Counted from the stretch's first letter, positions 1 to 10,021 are shown. The stretch: DNA of 64,000 nucleotides from Pseudoxanthomonas sp. CF385 (GCF_900104255.1 NZ_FNKZ01000001.1:1022001-1086000); one strand, 5' to 3'. Translations and numbers: made by a program. The notes: a model not told the origin generated them from the sequence alone.

Positions 1-1
1 G

Positions 2-433
2 CTCGCGGCCACGCCGGCGACACGTCGGGACAGGCCGAACGCCTACTTCCCGTTGCCCGCACCCGTGCGCACGCGGTACGTGCGTTACGTGCACGGGCAC
101 GTGGGCGCCGCACACCTCGCCATCAGCGACCTGCGCATATTCGGTCATGCGGACGGGCGCGTGCCGGTCGCGCCGCGGCAGGTGACGGCCCGGCGCGATG
201 CCGATCCGCGCAATGCGTTCGTGCGCTGGCGACCGGTGAAAGGGGCGGTGGGCTACAACGTGCGTTGGGGCATCGCACCCGATCGCCTGAATTCGACGTA
301 CCAGGTGTTCGCCGACCAGCCCACCCAGCTCGAGCTGCGTGCGCTCAGCCGCGGCGTGGGGTATCACGTCGCCGTGGAGGCATTCGACGAGAACGGCGTG
401 TCCGCGCCGAGCCCGACGGTCGCTGTCCCCTGA
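2..433 (+). CDS. C-terminal end of a GH43-like secreted glycoside hydrolase (partial)
   Basis: The reading frame is open from the left edge and stops with TGA at 431-433, so only the last 143 codons are visible. Residues YVRYVHGHVGAAHLAISDL and IFGHADG look like the end of a discoidin-type (F5/8C) module. They are followed by a fibronectin-III-like stretch that runs from RWRPVKGAVGYNVRWG to EAFDENGVSAPSP. This tail combination is common behind bacterial GH43 xylosidase/arabinosidase catalytic domains, which is the basis of the call. The catalytic domain lies outside the window, so the substrate cannot be stated. Another carbohydrate-active enzyme with the same tail is possible. Confidence 0.6.
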   Translation, partial: LAATPATRRDRPNAYFPLPAPVRTRYVRYVHGHVGAAHLAISDLRIFGHADGRVPVAPRQVTARRDADPRNAFVRWRPVKGAVGYNVRWGIAPDRLNSTYQVFADQPTQLELRALSRGVGYHVAVEAFDENGVSAPSPTVAVP

Positions 434-436
434 AGA

Positions 437-466
437 AAGACGGGGTCCGGCGGGATGCCGGACCCC
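437..466 (-). terminator. Intrinsic terminator of the adhesin gene
   Basis: A 10-bp perfect stem GGGGTCCGGC / GCCGGACCCC (442-451 and 457-466) has a 5-nt loop. On the minus strand it is followed by a T-rich stretch (GTCTTTCTT). It sits between two convergent genes and most likely ends the adhesin transcript. Confidence 0.6.
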
Positions 467-474
467 GCTGCGGG

Positions 475-3400
475 TTACAGGTCGATACCGAAGCCCACGC
501 CGGCCGACTTCTCGTCGCCACTGAACGCACCGCCGATGCTGAACGATGCGCGCTCACCGATCGGCTTCGAATAGCCGAGCGACAAGGCGTTCTCGCCGTT
601 CTGCCAGCCCGCACCCACCGCGATGCGTCCGCGAGGACTGCGGCTGCCGGCCGCGTTGATCGCCATGTTGAGCATGGCCGAGCTCATCGCGCCCATCCTG
701 TCGAGACGGCGGTCCTGTTCGGAGAACCGGCGGTCGACATCGCCGCGGAAGGCATTGAAGTCGTCCTCCAGCGCCTTGACCTGGAAGTCCGCGTAGGCCT
801 TCGCGCTGGCCAGCGTGTCGGCGGATGCCGCGTCGGCATAGCTGCGCGCGCTGTCGAGTGTGGCGACATCGCCGGCATCGGCGTAGGCCGCCGCGGCGGC
901 GGGCGCATCGGCAGGATCGGCCGATGCCGCCACCGCAGGCTGGCTGCCGGCGACGGCGCCGCCGTTGCTCTCCTCGGCGCCGGTGGCTCCGCCGCGCGCG
1001 GTTCCGTTGCCCGCGCCTCCCGACGACGCCGTGCCGGTGGAGGCCGTCTCGCTGGCGCCGGCCCCGCGCGCCTGGCTCGCCTGTGCGGGAGGCGTGCCGC
1101 CGGTGGGCGCAGTGCTGCCCGTGCTCAGCTCGTCGTACATCCCGAACAACTGGTTGAGCTTGGCGTCGACCGCCGTGAAGGCCGCGCCGATGTTGTTGTA
1201 CGAGGTGCCCTGGATCGTGTAGCTGGGCGCGATGAACACGCCACCGGAGAAGCCCGCGCCGCCGCCGAGCGAACTGGCCACGGAACTCAGCTGCGACAGG
1301 TTCACCGCGTCGGTGGCCTGGGTACCGGCCGCCACGTTGGTGACCTGCCGTTCGCTGCCGGCGCTGCCGACGGACACGGTGTCCTCGCGATCGGCGACCG
1401 AATCGCCACCGATGGCCACGCTGTTGTCGGCTTCCGCGGTGGCGAGGTTGCCCAGCGCGACCGCGTTGAAACCGGGCGTGTACGCGCCGCCGCCCACTGC
1501 GACGGAATAGTCGCCCGAGGCTTCGGTGGGTACGAACCCGAAGAACGCACCGCCGACCGCCACGCTGTTGTCGCCGCTGGCGACCGCATTGGACCCCAGC
1601 GCGGTGGCGTCATAGTTGCTCGCCACGGCCCCGAAGCCCAGCGCCGTCGCGCTCTCCTGCGACGCCTCGGCGCCATAGCCGAAGGCCGAGGCGCCGAACG
1701 CCGACGCGCTGCTGTAACCGCCGACGGCGGCGGTCGCATCCTCGGAGGCATCGCTGCGGAAGCCCACCGCGGTGGCCTGGACGCCCGATGCGTTGGCCTC
1801 GGTACCGACGGCGGAGGCGTACGCGCCGGAGGCATTGGCGCCCGCACCGTTCGCGGTGGCGCCCACCTCGCCGGCCACCGCGCCGGCACCCACGGCCGTG
1901 GCGTCGTCCGCCGTGGCCTCGGTGCTCGCATAGACGGGGTTGCCGTCTTCGTCGAGCAGCGGGTCGCCGTTGTCGTCGAACAGCTGGCGCTGCCCGCCGA
2001 TCGCGACGGCGCCCGCGCCCCCGGCCTGCGCACCGGTGCCGTTGGCAACGCTGTTCGCCCCGGTCGCCGTGGCATTGAAGCCCGTCGCCGTTGCGCCGTC
2101 GGCCAGCGCGAACGCGCCGGAGCCGGTCGCCGTCGCGCCCACGCCCTCGGCGAGCGCAGCGGAGCCCGACGCGGTGGCGTAGTCGCCGGTGGCGATCGCA
2201 TCGTCGCTGCCGTCGCCTGCACCGTTCGCCTTGAAGTAGCGCGTCGCGTTCTCCGATGCTTCGGCTACCGCATTCAACTGGTCCAGGTTGACGGCATCGG
2301 TACCTTCGGTGCCTGCCGCGACGTTGGTGATCTGGCGTTCGGCGTCCACGTCGCCCACCGACACGGTGTTGTCGCGGTCGTTCCACGAGTTCGCGCCGAT
2401 CGCGACGCTGTTGCTCGCGCCGGCCACCGAGTTCACGCCCAGCGCCACGCTCTCATCGCCGTCGGCATAGCTGTTGTGGCCGATGGCCGTGCTGTACTCG
2501 CCGGTGGCCCAGGCGCCGTTGCCGAACGCCGAACCGCCGGTCCCGCTCGCGCGGGTATTGATCAGCCCGAAGAACGTGGTGCCGCCGACGGCGGTACTTT
2601 CGTCGCCGCCCGCGCTCGCGCCTTCACCGACCGCGGTCGCCCCGCTGCCGCCGGCATCGGCGCCGTAGCCGAAGGCCGAGGCGAAGTCGCCGCCCGCGCT
2701 GCTGTAGCCACCGACCGTGGTCGACGCGAGTCCGCCTGCGCTGCTGCGGAAGCCGACGGCCGTCGACTGCGTTTCGGCGGCGGAGGCTTCCGTGCCCAGT
2801 GCGGTGGAGTAGGCGCCGGTGGCTTCCGCGCCGGCACCGACGGCGCTCGCACCGGCTTCGCCGGCGACCGCGCCGGCACCGATGGCGGTGGCGTCGTCCG
2901 CCGTGGCTTCGGTGCTCGCATAGACCGGGTTGCCATCCTCGTCGAGCAGGGGATCGCCGTTCTCGTCGAACAACTGGCGCTGCCCGCCGATCGCGACAGC
3001 GCCGGCGCCCGCCGCCTGCGCACCGGCACCGTTGGCGACGCTGTTCGCCCCGGTCGCCGTGGCATTGAAGCCGGTCGCCGTCGCGCCATCGGCCAAGGCG
3101 AACGCGCCGGAGCCGGTCGCGGTCGCGCCGACGCCTTCGGCCAGTGCGGCCGAACCGGATGCGGTCGCGTAGTCGCCGGTAGCGACCGCATCGTCGCTGC
3201 CGTCGCCTGCACCGTTCGCCTTGAAGTAGCGCGTGGCGTTCTCCGAGGCCTCGGCCACCGCGTTCAACTGATCGAGGTTGACGGCATCGGTGCCTTCGGT
3301 GCCGGCGGCGACGTTGGTGACCTGGCGTTCGTTGCCGGCATCGCCGACCGAGACCGTGTTGTCGCGGTCGGCCGTCGAGTTGGCGCCCAGCGCCACGCTG

Positions 3401-6267
3401 TTGTCGCCCAGCGCCGTGCTGTAGAAGCCGACCGCGGTGCTGTTGTCGCCGCTGGCCCACGATTCCGCACCCAGTGCCGTGGCGTAGTCGCCCGGCGCAT
3501 AGGAGAAGAAGCCGGCGGCGGTGCTCTCGAGTCCCGAGGCTTCCGACAGGCTGCCGGCCGCGAGGCTGTAGTCGCCGGCCGCGATCGCGCCCGAGCCGAA
3601 CGCCGCGGCGCTGAAGCCGCTGGCCTGCGTGTAGACGAGCAGGCCGAATCCGGGAATCAGGTCCGCCGGTCCGCCGACCGCCACGCTGTAGTCACCGGTG
3701 GCGCCGCTGGCGTGGCCGAAGCTGGACGCGTACGAACCGGTGGCGGTGCTGCCGTAACCGAACGCGGAACTGGCTTCGCCACTCGCTTCGCTGAGCACGC
3801 CGAACGACGCACTGCCGAGCCCCGAGGCCAGGCTGCCGGACCCGACGGCCGTCGCGCCCAGGCCGGAGGCCACGGTGTTGACGGTGATCGGGTTGCCGTC
3901 GGCGTCGAACGCGTCCACCTGGCCGCCGATGGCGATGCTGGATTCGCCGCTGGCTTCCGCGCTACTGCCGGTGGCCACGCTGTTGCCGCCGGTGGCGGTG
4001 GCGTTGAAGCCGGTCGCGGTCGCGCCATCGGCCAGCGCGAATGCGCCGGAGCCGGTCGCGGTCGCCCCCGCGCCGTCGGCGTAAGCAGCGGAACCGGACG
4101 CGGTCGCGTAGTCGCCATTGGCCACCGCATCGTCGCTGCCATCCTCCTCGCCATTGGCCTTGAAGTAGCGCGTGGCGTTTTCGGAGGCTTCCGCGACGGC
4201 GTCCAACTGGTCGAGGTTCACCGCATCGGTGCCTTCGGTACCCGCTGCGACGTTGGTGATCTGGCGCTCGCTGCCGGCGCTGCCGACGGACACCGTGTCC
4301 TCGCGGTCGGCGACCGAATCGCCACCGATCGCGACGCTGTTGTCGGCTTCGGCGGTCGCGAGGTTGCCCAGCGCGACCGCGTTGAACCCGGGCGTATAGG
4401 CGCCGCCGCCCACCGCGACCGAGTAGTCGCCCGACGCTTCGGTTGGAATGAGGCCGAAGAAGGCGCCGCCGACCGCGACGCTGTTGTCGCCGCTGGCGAT
4501 CGAGTTGGAACCGAGCGCCGTCGCGTCCCAGTTGCTCGCCACGGCGCCGAAGCCCAGGGCGGTGGCGCTGTTGCCGCTGGCCTCCGCGCCATAGCCGAAC
4601 GCGGATGCGCCGAAGTTGGACGCGCTGCTGTAGCCACCGACCGCCGTCGCGGCGTCATCGGAGGCGTCGCTGCGGAAACCGACCGCGGTCGCCTGGATGC
4701 CGGACGCGCTGGCCTCGGTGCCGACGGCCGAAGAATACGCACCGGACGCGTTCGCGCCCGCGCCTGCGGCCGTCGCACCGACCTCGCCGGCCCCCGCGCC
4801 GGCGCCGACAGCGGTGGCGTCGTCCGCCGTGGCCTCCGTGCTCGCGTAGACCGGATTGCCGTCCTCATCGAGCACGGGATCGCCGTTCTCGTCGAGCACC
4901 TGCCGTTGCCCGCCGACGGCGACGGCACCCGCGCCTGACGCCTGCGCGCCCGCACCGCTGGCGATGCTGTTCTCGCCCGTGGCGGTGGCATTGAAGCCGG
5001 TCGCCGTCGCGCCGTTCGCAAGCGCGAAGGCGCCGGAACCCGTGGCGGTCGCACCCACGCCCTCCGCCAGCGCGGCCGACCCGGACGCGGTGGCATAGTC
5101 GCCGTTCGCAACGGCGTCGTCCGTGCCATCGTTCGCGCCATTCGCCTTGAAGTAGCGGGTGGCGTTCTCGGACGCCTCGGCCACCACGTTCAGCTGATCG
5201 AGGTTCACCGCGTCGGTGCCTTCGGTGCCGGCGGCGACGTTGGCGATCTGGCGCTCGTTGCCTGCGCTGCCGACGGAGACCGTATCCTCGCGGTCGGCGA
5301 CCGAGTCGCCGCCCAGCGCCACGCTGTTGTCGGCGCTCGCCGATGCCAGATTGCCGATGGCCGTGGCGTTGGTGCCGGGCGCCCAGGCACCGCCACCGAC
5401 GGCCGTGGAGAAGTCGCCGGAGGCTTCCGTCGGCAGCAGGCCGAGCAGGGACCCGCCGACCGCGACGCTGTTGTAGCCGGTCGCGATCGAACCCGAACCC
5501 AGCGCGGTGCTGTCGCCGCCGCTGGCGTCCGCGCCATAGCCGACGGCCGTGTCGAAACTGCCCGAGGCGTTGGCGAATCCGCCGACGGCGACGGTCGCGA
5601 TGCCGGTCGCGCTGCTCGTGTGGCCCGCGGCCAGCGCCTGCGTGCCCGAGGCGGTGGACGCACTGCCGAAAGCGCCCGCGTACGCGCCGCTCGCACGGCT
5701 TCCGGTGCCCACGGCACTGGCGCCCGCGCCGGTGGCGCTGGCCAGGGTGCCGACCGCGGTCGCCTGCGCGCCGCTCGCGTTGCTCTGGCTGCCGAGCGCC
5801 GTCGCGCCCTGCGCGGCCGCGCTGCTGTCGTAGCCCACGGCGGTCGCATTCACGCCCGTGGCTTCGGCATGCCCGCCCAGCGCGGTGGCGCCGCTCTTGT
5901 TCGCGATGGCCTTGTAGCCGACGGCGACCGCATGGCGCCCGGACGCATCGACACCTTCGCCGCAGGACACCGCGTTCTCGCCCGGACGACCATCCTTGAT
6001 CGGATTGCCACGCGCATCCACGCAGTAGGCAGGACCCGTCCCGATCTGCGGCTTGTCGTTCTGCGGTTGGCTTTTCTGCTTGTCGTGGGCCAGCGCCGCG
6101 CCGAAGGGGGCACCGGCCAGCAGCGCAGAGACCAACAGCGTGATGCCGAGGCGCGCGCGCACGCGCGCGCCGGAGGTCATCACGCCGTGCGCACGACGCG
6201 CGAATTCAGAGGCCACCACCAGCATGCCGAGGGAGGGGTTCCACACCTTGCTGTAAATCCTGTTCAT
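475..6267 (-). CDS. Trimeric autotransporter adhesin (YadA/Hia-type), 1,930 aa
   Basis: Outer-membrane trimeric adhesin. The N-terminus (MNRIYSKVWNPSLGMLVVASE) is a typical extended signal-peptide region (ESPR), with cleavage expected after ALA near residue 60. The body is made of hundreds of YadA-head repeats such as SGxxATAVG. Neck signatures TDAVNLDQL occur four times, plus a final TDAVNLSQL. A short coiled-coil stalk (near DVDRRFSEQDRRLDRM) leads into a C-terminal YadA anchor that ends GFGIDL. A ribosome site AAGGA lies 8 nt before the ATG. Long near-identical blocks inside the gene repeat at about 1 kb. The binding target cannot be read from the sequence. Confidence 0.93.
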   Translation of the reverse strand: MNRIYSKVWNPSLGMLVVASEFARRAHGVMTSGARVRARLGITLLVSALLAGAPFGAALAHDKQKSQPQNDKPQIGTGPAYCVDARGNPIKDGRPGENAVSCGEGVDASGRHAVAVGYKAIANKSGATALGGHAEATGVNATAVGYDSSAAAQGATALGSQSNASGAQATAVGTLASATGAGASAVGTGSRASGAYAGAFGSASTASGTQALAAGHTSSATGIATVAVGGFANASGSFDTAVGYGADASGGDSTALGSGSIATGYNSVAVGGSLLGLLPTEASGDFSTAVGGGAWAPGTNATAIGNLASASADNSVALGGDSVADREDTVSVGSAGNERQIANVAAGTEGTDAVNLDQLNVVAEASENATRYFKANGANDGTDDAVANGDYATASGSAALAEGVGATATGSGAFALANGATATGFNATATGENSIASGAGAQASGAGAVAVGGQRQVLDENGDPVLDEDGNPVYASTEATADDATAVGAGAGAGEVGATAAGAGANASGAYSSAVGTEASASGIQATAVGFRSDASDDAATAVGGYSSASNFGASAFGYGAEASGNSATALGFGAVASNWDATALGSNSIASGDNSVAVGGAFFGLIPTEASGDYSVAVGGGAYTPGFNAVALGNLATAEADNSVAIGGDSVADREDTVSVGSAGSERQITNVAAGTEGTDAVNLDQLDAVAEASENATRYFKANGEEDGSDDAVANGDYATASGSAAYADGAGATATGSGAFALADGATATGFNATATGGNSVATGSSAEASGESSIAIGGQVDAFDADGNPITVNTVASGLGATAVGSGSLASGLGSASFGVLSEASGEASSAFGYGSTATGSYASSFGHASGATGDYSVAVGGPADLIPGFGLLVYTQASGFSAAAFGSGAIAAGDYSLAAGSLSEASGLESTAAGFFSYAPGDYATALGAESWASGDNSTAVGFYSTALGDNSVALGANSTADRDNTVSVGDAGNERQVTNVAAGTEGTDAVNLDQLNAVAEASENATRYFKANGAGDGSDDAVATGDYATASGSAALAEGVGATATGSGAFALADGATATGFNATATGANSVANGAGAQAAGAGAVAIGGQRQLFDENGDPLLDEDGNPVYASTEATADDATAIGAGAVAGEAGASAVGAGAEATGAYSTALGTEASAAETQSTAVGFRSSAGGLASTTVGGYSSAGGDFASAFGYGADAGGSGATAVGEGASAGGDESTAVGGTTFFGLINTRASGTGGSAFGNGAWATGEYSTAIGHNSYADGDESVALGVNSVAGASNSVAIGANSWNDRDNTVSVGDVDAERQITNVAAGTEGTDAVNLDQLNAVAEASENATRYFKANGAGDGSDDAIATGDYATASGSAALAEGVGATATGSGAFALADGATATGFNATATGANSVANGTGAQAGGAGAVAIGGQRQLFDDNGDPLLDEDGNPVYASTEATADDATAVGAGAVAGEVGATANGAGANASGAYASAVGTEANASGVQATAVGFRSDASEDATAAVGGYSSASAFGASAFGYGAEASQESATALGFGAVASNYDATALGSNAVASGDNSVAVGGAFFGFVPTEASGDYSVAVGGGAYTPGFNAVALGNLATAEADNSVAIGGDSVADREDTVSVGSAGSERQVTNVAAGTQATDAVNLSQLSSVASSLGGGAGFSGGVFIAPSYTIQGTSYNNIGAAFTAVDAKLNQLFGMYDELSTGSTAPTGGTPPAQASQARGAGASETASTGTASSGGAGNGTARGGATGAEESNGGAVAGSQPAVAASADPADAPAAAAAYADAGDVATLDSARSYADAASADTLASAKAYADFQVKALEDDFNAFRGDVDRRFSEQDRRLDRMGAMSSAMLNMAINAAGSRSPRGRIAVGAGWQNGENALSLGYSKPIGERASFSIGGAFSGDEKSAGVGFGIDL
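1280..5340 (-). repeat. Intragenic head-neck repeats, about 1 kb period
   Basis: Within the adhesin, a neck followed by head repeats (ASENATRYFKANG, then DYATASGSAA, then ATATGSGAFAL) recurs at about 5.1-5.3, 4.1-4.3, 3.1-3.3 and 2.1-2.3 kb, with a final neck near 1.3 kb. Three copies also carry an ENGDPVLDEDGNPVYAS-type linker. The linker of the module near 3.9 kb differs (DADGNPITVN). The first and last modules are especially alike (the FFGLIPTEASGDYSVAVGGG stretch). Confidence 0.85.
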
Positions 6268-6865
6268 GGATCACGTCCTTCATCTGTGTTTTCGGGGGAA
6301 TACGACAGCACCCATGCACGGACGGCATGGAGGTCAAGGCGGATTGCGTCAGGGAAACGGACGACGCGCCGCGCGACAGGGGAGACGCGCGATCGCGACG
6401 CACGAAGCGATGCCATCGGAAGAAGGTTGCTTGAGGCCGGAAAAGCGCGCGCCGTGGCGCCGCTTCGATCGCGAAGACGACGGCGCGTTCGCACCGCGTC
6501 GCAAAAGACGTGCAAGTGGATCCTTGAAACAAGAAATCGCGCCAGCGATGGATTTCCGCATTCCCCATCCCCTCATCCCGAGATGACACCAAAAAACTCC
6601 GTGTGATCGAACACTACAACCGCGTTGTGCAATTTGCGAGAGATTTGCTACGTTCAGCGCCACGCGAGAAAAACGCTGAAAACAAGGCGTTAACGCCATG
6701 TGTACGGCGCGTGCAGAAGATGTGTTCGTCGCGTGAAGAGTGTCGTGGCAGGTAAACAGGATTACGTGCACGACCCGCTTGAAATGGAAGTCGCAAGTCG
6801 TTGAGTACGCACGTCGTAAACGGGTTAATCAGTTCGTTCATCCTTGTAGACACGGAGCAGGTCAA
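6268..6865. other. Divergent intergenic region between adhesin and protease
   Basis: 598 bp without a supported gene. The part from about 6540 to 6860 is visibly more AT-rich than the flanking genes and should hold the promoters of both divergent genes. I found one plausible promoter for the protease (listed separately) and no clear sigma-70 promoter for the adhesin. Confidence 0.6.
6801..6829 (+). promoter_or_regulatory. Putative sigma-70 promoter of the S8 protease
   Basis: TTGAGT (6801-6806), a 17-nt spacer and GTTAAT (6824-6829) lie about 37 bp before the chosen GTG start. The -10 match is moderate. Confidence 0.4.
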
Positions 6866-8665
6866 GTGAACCCTCATTCTTCTTTCCGCAACTCGCGTCG
6901 CCATCCCCTCGTTGCTGCACTCGCCGCAATCGTCGCGCTGGGAGCGTTCGCCGGCTCGGCATCGGCCGGCGATGTCAGTACCGCCGGTCTGCGCGATGGC
7001 GAAACCTACGATCGTTTCATCGTGAAGTACCGCGACGGCAGCACCGCGCGCGCCAGCAGCGCGACGTTGCAGCGTTCGCTGCTCGGTGCGGTGTCCCGGG
7101 CCGCGCTCGGTCCGGCGAACGGCAAGGCCGTGAGCGCGGCGAAGCTGCGCCGACTCGGCATCGGCGCCGAGCTGGTCCAGACATCGCGCAAGCTGGACCG
7201 CGTGGAGGCCGAGAGCCTGCTCCGCCAGCTCGCCACGGATCCCGAGGTCGAGTTCGTCGAAGTGGACGCGCGCCGCTACGCGCGCCTGGTGCCCAACGAC
7301 ACCTACTACAACCAGTACCAGTGGCATTTCAAGGATCCGGTGGGCGGCATCAACCTGCCGGCCGCGTGGGACAACGCGACTGGTGCGGGCGTGGTGGTGG
7401 CGGTGCTGGACACCGGCATCACGACGCACAGCGACCTGGATGCGAACATCCTTCCCGGCTATGACTTCATCAGCGATACGTTCGTCTCGCGCGATGGCGA
7501 CGCCCGCGATGCGAATCCGCGCGACGAGGGCGACTGGAATCCGGTGGCGGGCGAGTGCTACACGGGTTCACCGGTGCAGGACAGCAGCTGGCACGGCACG
7601 CACGTGGCCGGCACCGTCGCCGAGGTCACGAACAACGCGAAGGGCATGGCCGGCGGCGCGTTCAACGCCAAGGTCGTGCCCGCGCGCGTGCTCGGCCGCT
7701 GCGGCGGATACACCTCCGATATTTCCGATGCGGTGATCTGGGCGTCCGGCGGTACGGTGGCCGGCGTACCTGCGAACGCGAATCCCGCCGAAGTGATCAA
7801 CCTCAGCCTCGGCGGTTCCGGCGCGTGCAGCGCGGTGGAGCAGAACGCGTTCAACATCGCCATCGCCAACGGCAGCACGGTGGTGGTGGCGGCCGGCAAC
7901 GATGCCGGCAATGTCAGCGGCTATTCGCCCGGCAACTGCGCCGGCGTGATCACCGTCGGCGCCACGCGGATCACCGGCGGCATCGCGTCGTACTCCAACT
8001 ACGGGACGCGGATCGACATCTCCGCACCGGGCGGCGGCGGCGGCGTGGACGGCAATCCGGGCGGATACGTGTGGTCCACCGGCAATTCGGGCACGACCGT
8101 GCCGACCACCGAAACCTACTTCGGCATGGGCGGAACATCGATGTCCGCGCCGCACGTGGCGGCCGTGGTGGCGCTGATGCAGAGCGTCGCGGAAACACCG
8201 CTGACCCCGGCGCAGGTGCTCGCCACGCTGAAGTCGACGGCACGCCCGTTCCCGGTGGCGCCTCCGGCGAACCGGCCGATCGGCGCGGGTATCGTCAATG
8301 CGGCGGCCGCGGTGCAGGCGGTCATCGGTGGCGGCGAGCCGCCCACCGCGACCGTGCTCACCAACAACGTGGCCGTCGGCGGCAACACCGGTGCGAAGGA
8401 CGCGGTCGTGCAGTACGCGCTGGTCGTTCCGGCGGGCGCGACCAACCTGTCGTTCATCAGCTATGGCGGCACGGGCAATGCCGACGTGTACGTCAAGTTC
8501 GGCAGCGCGGCGACAGCGACGAACTACGATCTGCGTTCGACGCGGCCGGGCAACAACGACGTCGTCAACATCGCGGCCCCGCAGGCAGGCACGTACTACG
8601 TGTCGCTGGTGGGCAAGACGAAGTTCGCCAACGTCAGCGTGCGGGGCAGCTTCACCTCGCCCTGA
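6866..8665 (+). CDS. Secreted subtilisin-like serine protease (peptidase S8) with PPC domain
   Basis: 599-residue exported protease. I chose GTG 6866 because GGAG lies 8 nt upstream and a standard signal peptide follows, with cleavage after SASA (residue 34). An I9-like propeptide spans about residues 40-130. The catalytic triad is visible: Asp182 in AVLDTGI, His243 in SSWHGTHVAG and Ser425 in GTSMSAPH. The last ~110 residues (from TATVLTNNVAVGG) form a pre-peptidase C-terminal (PPC) domain, usually removed after secretion. Homologues are secreted by type II systems, and the gene lies directly upstream of one, but cargo status is inference. It occupies the place where gspE would be expected in the Xps order. 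Confidence 0.93.
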   Translation: MNPHSSFRNSRRHPLVAALAAIVALGAFAGSASAGDVSTAGLRDGETYDRFIVKYRDGSTARASSATLQRSLLGAVSRAALGPANGKAVSAAKLRRLGIGAELVQTSRKLDRVEAESLLRQLATDPEVEFVEVDARRYARLVPNDTYYNQYQWHFKDPVGGINLPAAWDNATGAGVVVAVLDTGITTHSDLDANILPGYDFISDTFVSRDGDARDANPRDEGDWNPVAGECYTGSPVQDSSWHGTHVAGTVAEVTNNAKGMAGGAFNAKVVPARVLGRCGGYTSDISDAVIWASGGTVAGVPANANPAEVINLSLGGSGACSAVEQNAFNIAIANGSTVVVAAGNDAGNVSGYSPGNCAGVITVGATRITGGIASYSNYGTRIDISAPGGGGGVDGNPGGYVWSTGNSGTTVPTTETYFGMGGTSMSAPHVAAVVALMQSVAETPLTPAQVLATLKSTARPFPVAPPANRPIGAGIVNAAAAVQAVIGGGEPPTATVLTNNVAVGGNTGAKDAVVQYALVVPAGATNLSFISYGGTGNADVYVKFGSAATATNYDLRSTRPGNNDVVNIAAPQAGTYYVSLVGKTKFANVSVRGSFTSP

Positions 8666-8688
8666 GGGCGGCGGATGCGAAGGGGTGG

Positions 8689-8704
8689 CCCCGGCATGCC
8701 GGGG
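8689..8704 (+). terminator. Weak hairpin after the protease gene
   Basis: A perfect 16-bp palindrome CCCCGGCATGCCGGGG lies 23 bp after the stop codon but is not followed by a T-run. It may slow transcription or be processed. Full termination before gspF is uncertain. Confidence 0.35.
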
Positions 8705-8784
8705 TCATCCGTTCCGCCCAGGCCGCGCATGACGGTTGCCGGGCGAATGCGGTAAGTTGGCGCATTCTTCCCGGCCCGTCCTGC

Positions 8785-9999
8785 ATGCCGCTCTACCGCT
8801 ACAAGGCCCTCAACGCACATGGCGAAATGCTGGAGGGCCAGATGGAGGCCGCCAGCGACGCCGAGGTCGTGACGCGCCTGCAGGAGCAGGGCCATTTGCC
8901 CGTGGAAGCGGCGTTGGCGGTGGCGGGCGCGGGCCGGAGCTGGAACCAGCTATGGCGTCCGAACGCCTTCGGCGGCGACCGGCTGGTGCAGTTCACCCAG
9001 CAACTCGCGACCCTGCTCGGCGCGGGCCAGCCGCTGGATCGCGCGCTGGGCATCCTGCTCGACCTGCCCGAAGACGAGAAGGCGCGCCGGGTGATCACCG
9101 ACATCCGCGACGGCGTGCGCAGTGGCGCGCCCTTGTCCGCGGCGCTGGAGCGGCAGCACGGCATCTTCTCGCGGCTGTACATCAACATGGTGCGCGCCGG
9201 CGAGGCCGGTGGCAGCCTGCACGACACGCTGCAGCGACTGGGCGACTACCTGGAGCGCACGCGTGCGCTGAAGGGACGCGTGATCAACGCGCTCGTCTAT
9301 CCGGCGATCCTGCTGGTGGTGGTGGGATTCGCGCTGTTGTTCCTGCTGGGCTACGTGGTGCCGCAGTTCGCGGTGATGTACGAGAGCCTGGACGTCGCGC
9401 TCCCCTGGTTCACGCGCGGCGTGTTGTGGGTCGGCAGCTTCGTCCGCGACTTCTGGTTCGTGCTGATCGCCGGGCCCGCGCTGGCGGTGCTGTGGTTCGA
9501 CCGGCGTCGCCGCGACCCCGCGTTCCGGGGTCGGCTGGACGCCTGGCTGCTGGGTCGCCCGCTCGCCGGACCGCTGCTGGCCCGCCTCGAGACCGCGCGG
9601 CTGGCGCGCACGCTGGGCACGCTGCTGAAGAACGGCGTGCCGCTGCTGACGGCACTGGGCATCGCCCGCAACGTGCTGGGCAACCGCGCGCTGGCCGCCG
9701 ATGTCGATGCGGCGGCCGACGACGTGAAGAACGGGCATGGCCTGTCCGCATCGCTGGGCAAGGGCAAGCGCTTTCCCCGGCTGGCCTTGCAGATGATCCA
9801 GGTGGGCGAGGAGTCGGGCGCCTTGGACAGCATGTTGCTGAAGACGGCCGAAACCTTCGAGCAGGAAACCGCTCAGGTGCTGGACCGTATGCTGGCCGCC
9901 CTGGTGCCTGCCATCACCCTGATCCTGGCCGCGGTGGTGGGTGTCGTCATCATCGCCGTGCTGGTCCCTCTGTACGATCTGACCGGCGCCATCAACTGA
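8785..9999 (+). CDS. gspF: Type II secretion inner-membrane platform protein GspF
   Basis: 404-residue polytopic platform protein of the type II secretion system, which couples the cytoplasmic ATPase to pseudopilus assembly. Two T2SSF domains are visible (about residues 65-190 and 270-395), with membrane segments near 170-193, 220-235 and 370-395. The repeated motif (MVRAGEAGGSL and IQVGEESGALDSML) is typical. ATG 8785 opens with the family-typical MPLYRYKALN. It is the first gene of the visible gsp run. The ATPase gene gspE, which precedes gspF in Xanthomonas xps clusters, is missing here. Confidence 0.95.
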   Translation: MPLYRYKALNAHGEMLEGQMEAASDAEVVTRLQEQGHLPVEAALAVAGAGRSWNQLWRPNAFGGDRLVQFTQQLATLLGAGQPLDRALGILLDLPEDEKARRVITDIRDGVRSGAPLSAALERQHGIFSRLYINMVRAGEAGGSLHDTLQRLGDYLERTRALKGRVINALVYPAILLVVVGFALLFLLGYVVPQFAVMYESLDVALPWFTRGVLWVGSFVRDFWFVLIAGPALAVLWFDRRRRDPAFRGRLDAWLLGRPLAGPLLARLETARLARTLGTLLKNGVPLLTALGIARNVLGNRALAADVDAAADDVKNGHGLSASLGKGKRFPRLALQMIQVGEESGALDSMLLKTAETFEQETAQVLDRMLAALVPAITLILAAVVGVVIIAVLVPLYDLTGAIN

Positions 10000-10021
10000 G
10001 TACACCGGAGAGCCCGCGACC

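Noticed and set aside
265..4938. A very long open frame on the plus strand opposite the adhesin gene
   Set aside because: It is the antisense shadow of a GC-rich, repeat-built gene. Its product is Arg/Gly rich with no domain, and the minus-strand frame has clear signal peptide, repeats and anchor.
1280..5340. Regular repeats resembling a CRISPR or satellite array
   Set aside because: Repeats are in frame, encode YadA head motifs and have a ~1-kb period; no short repeat-spacer pattern exists.
6740..6865. Upstream extension of the S8 protease to GTG 6740
   Set aside because: It would place 42 residues before a perfect signal peptide and run through the likely promoter; GTG 6866 has a proper ribosome site.
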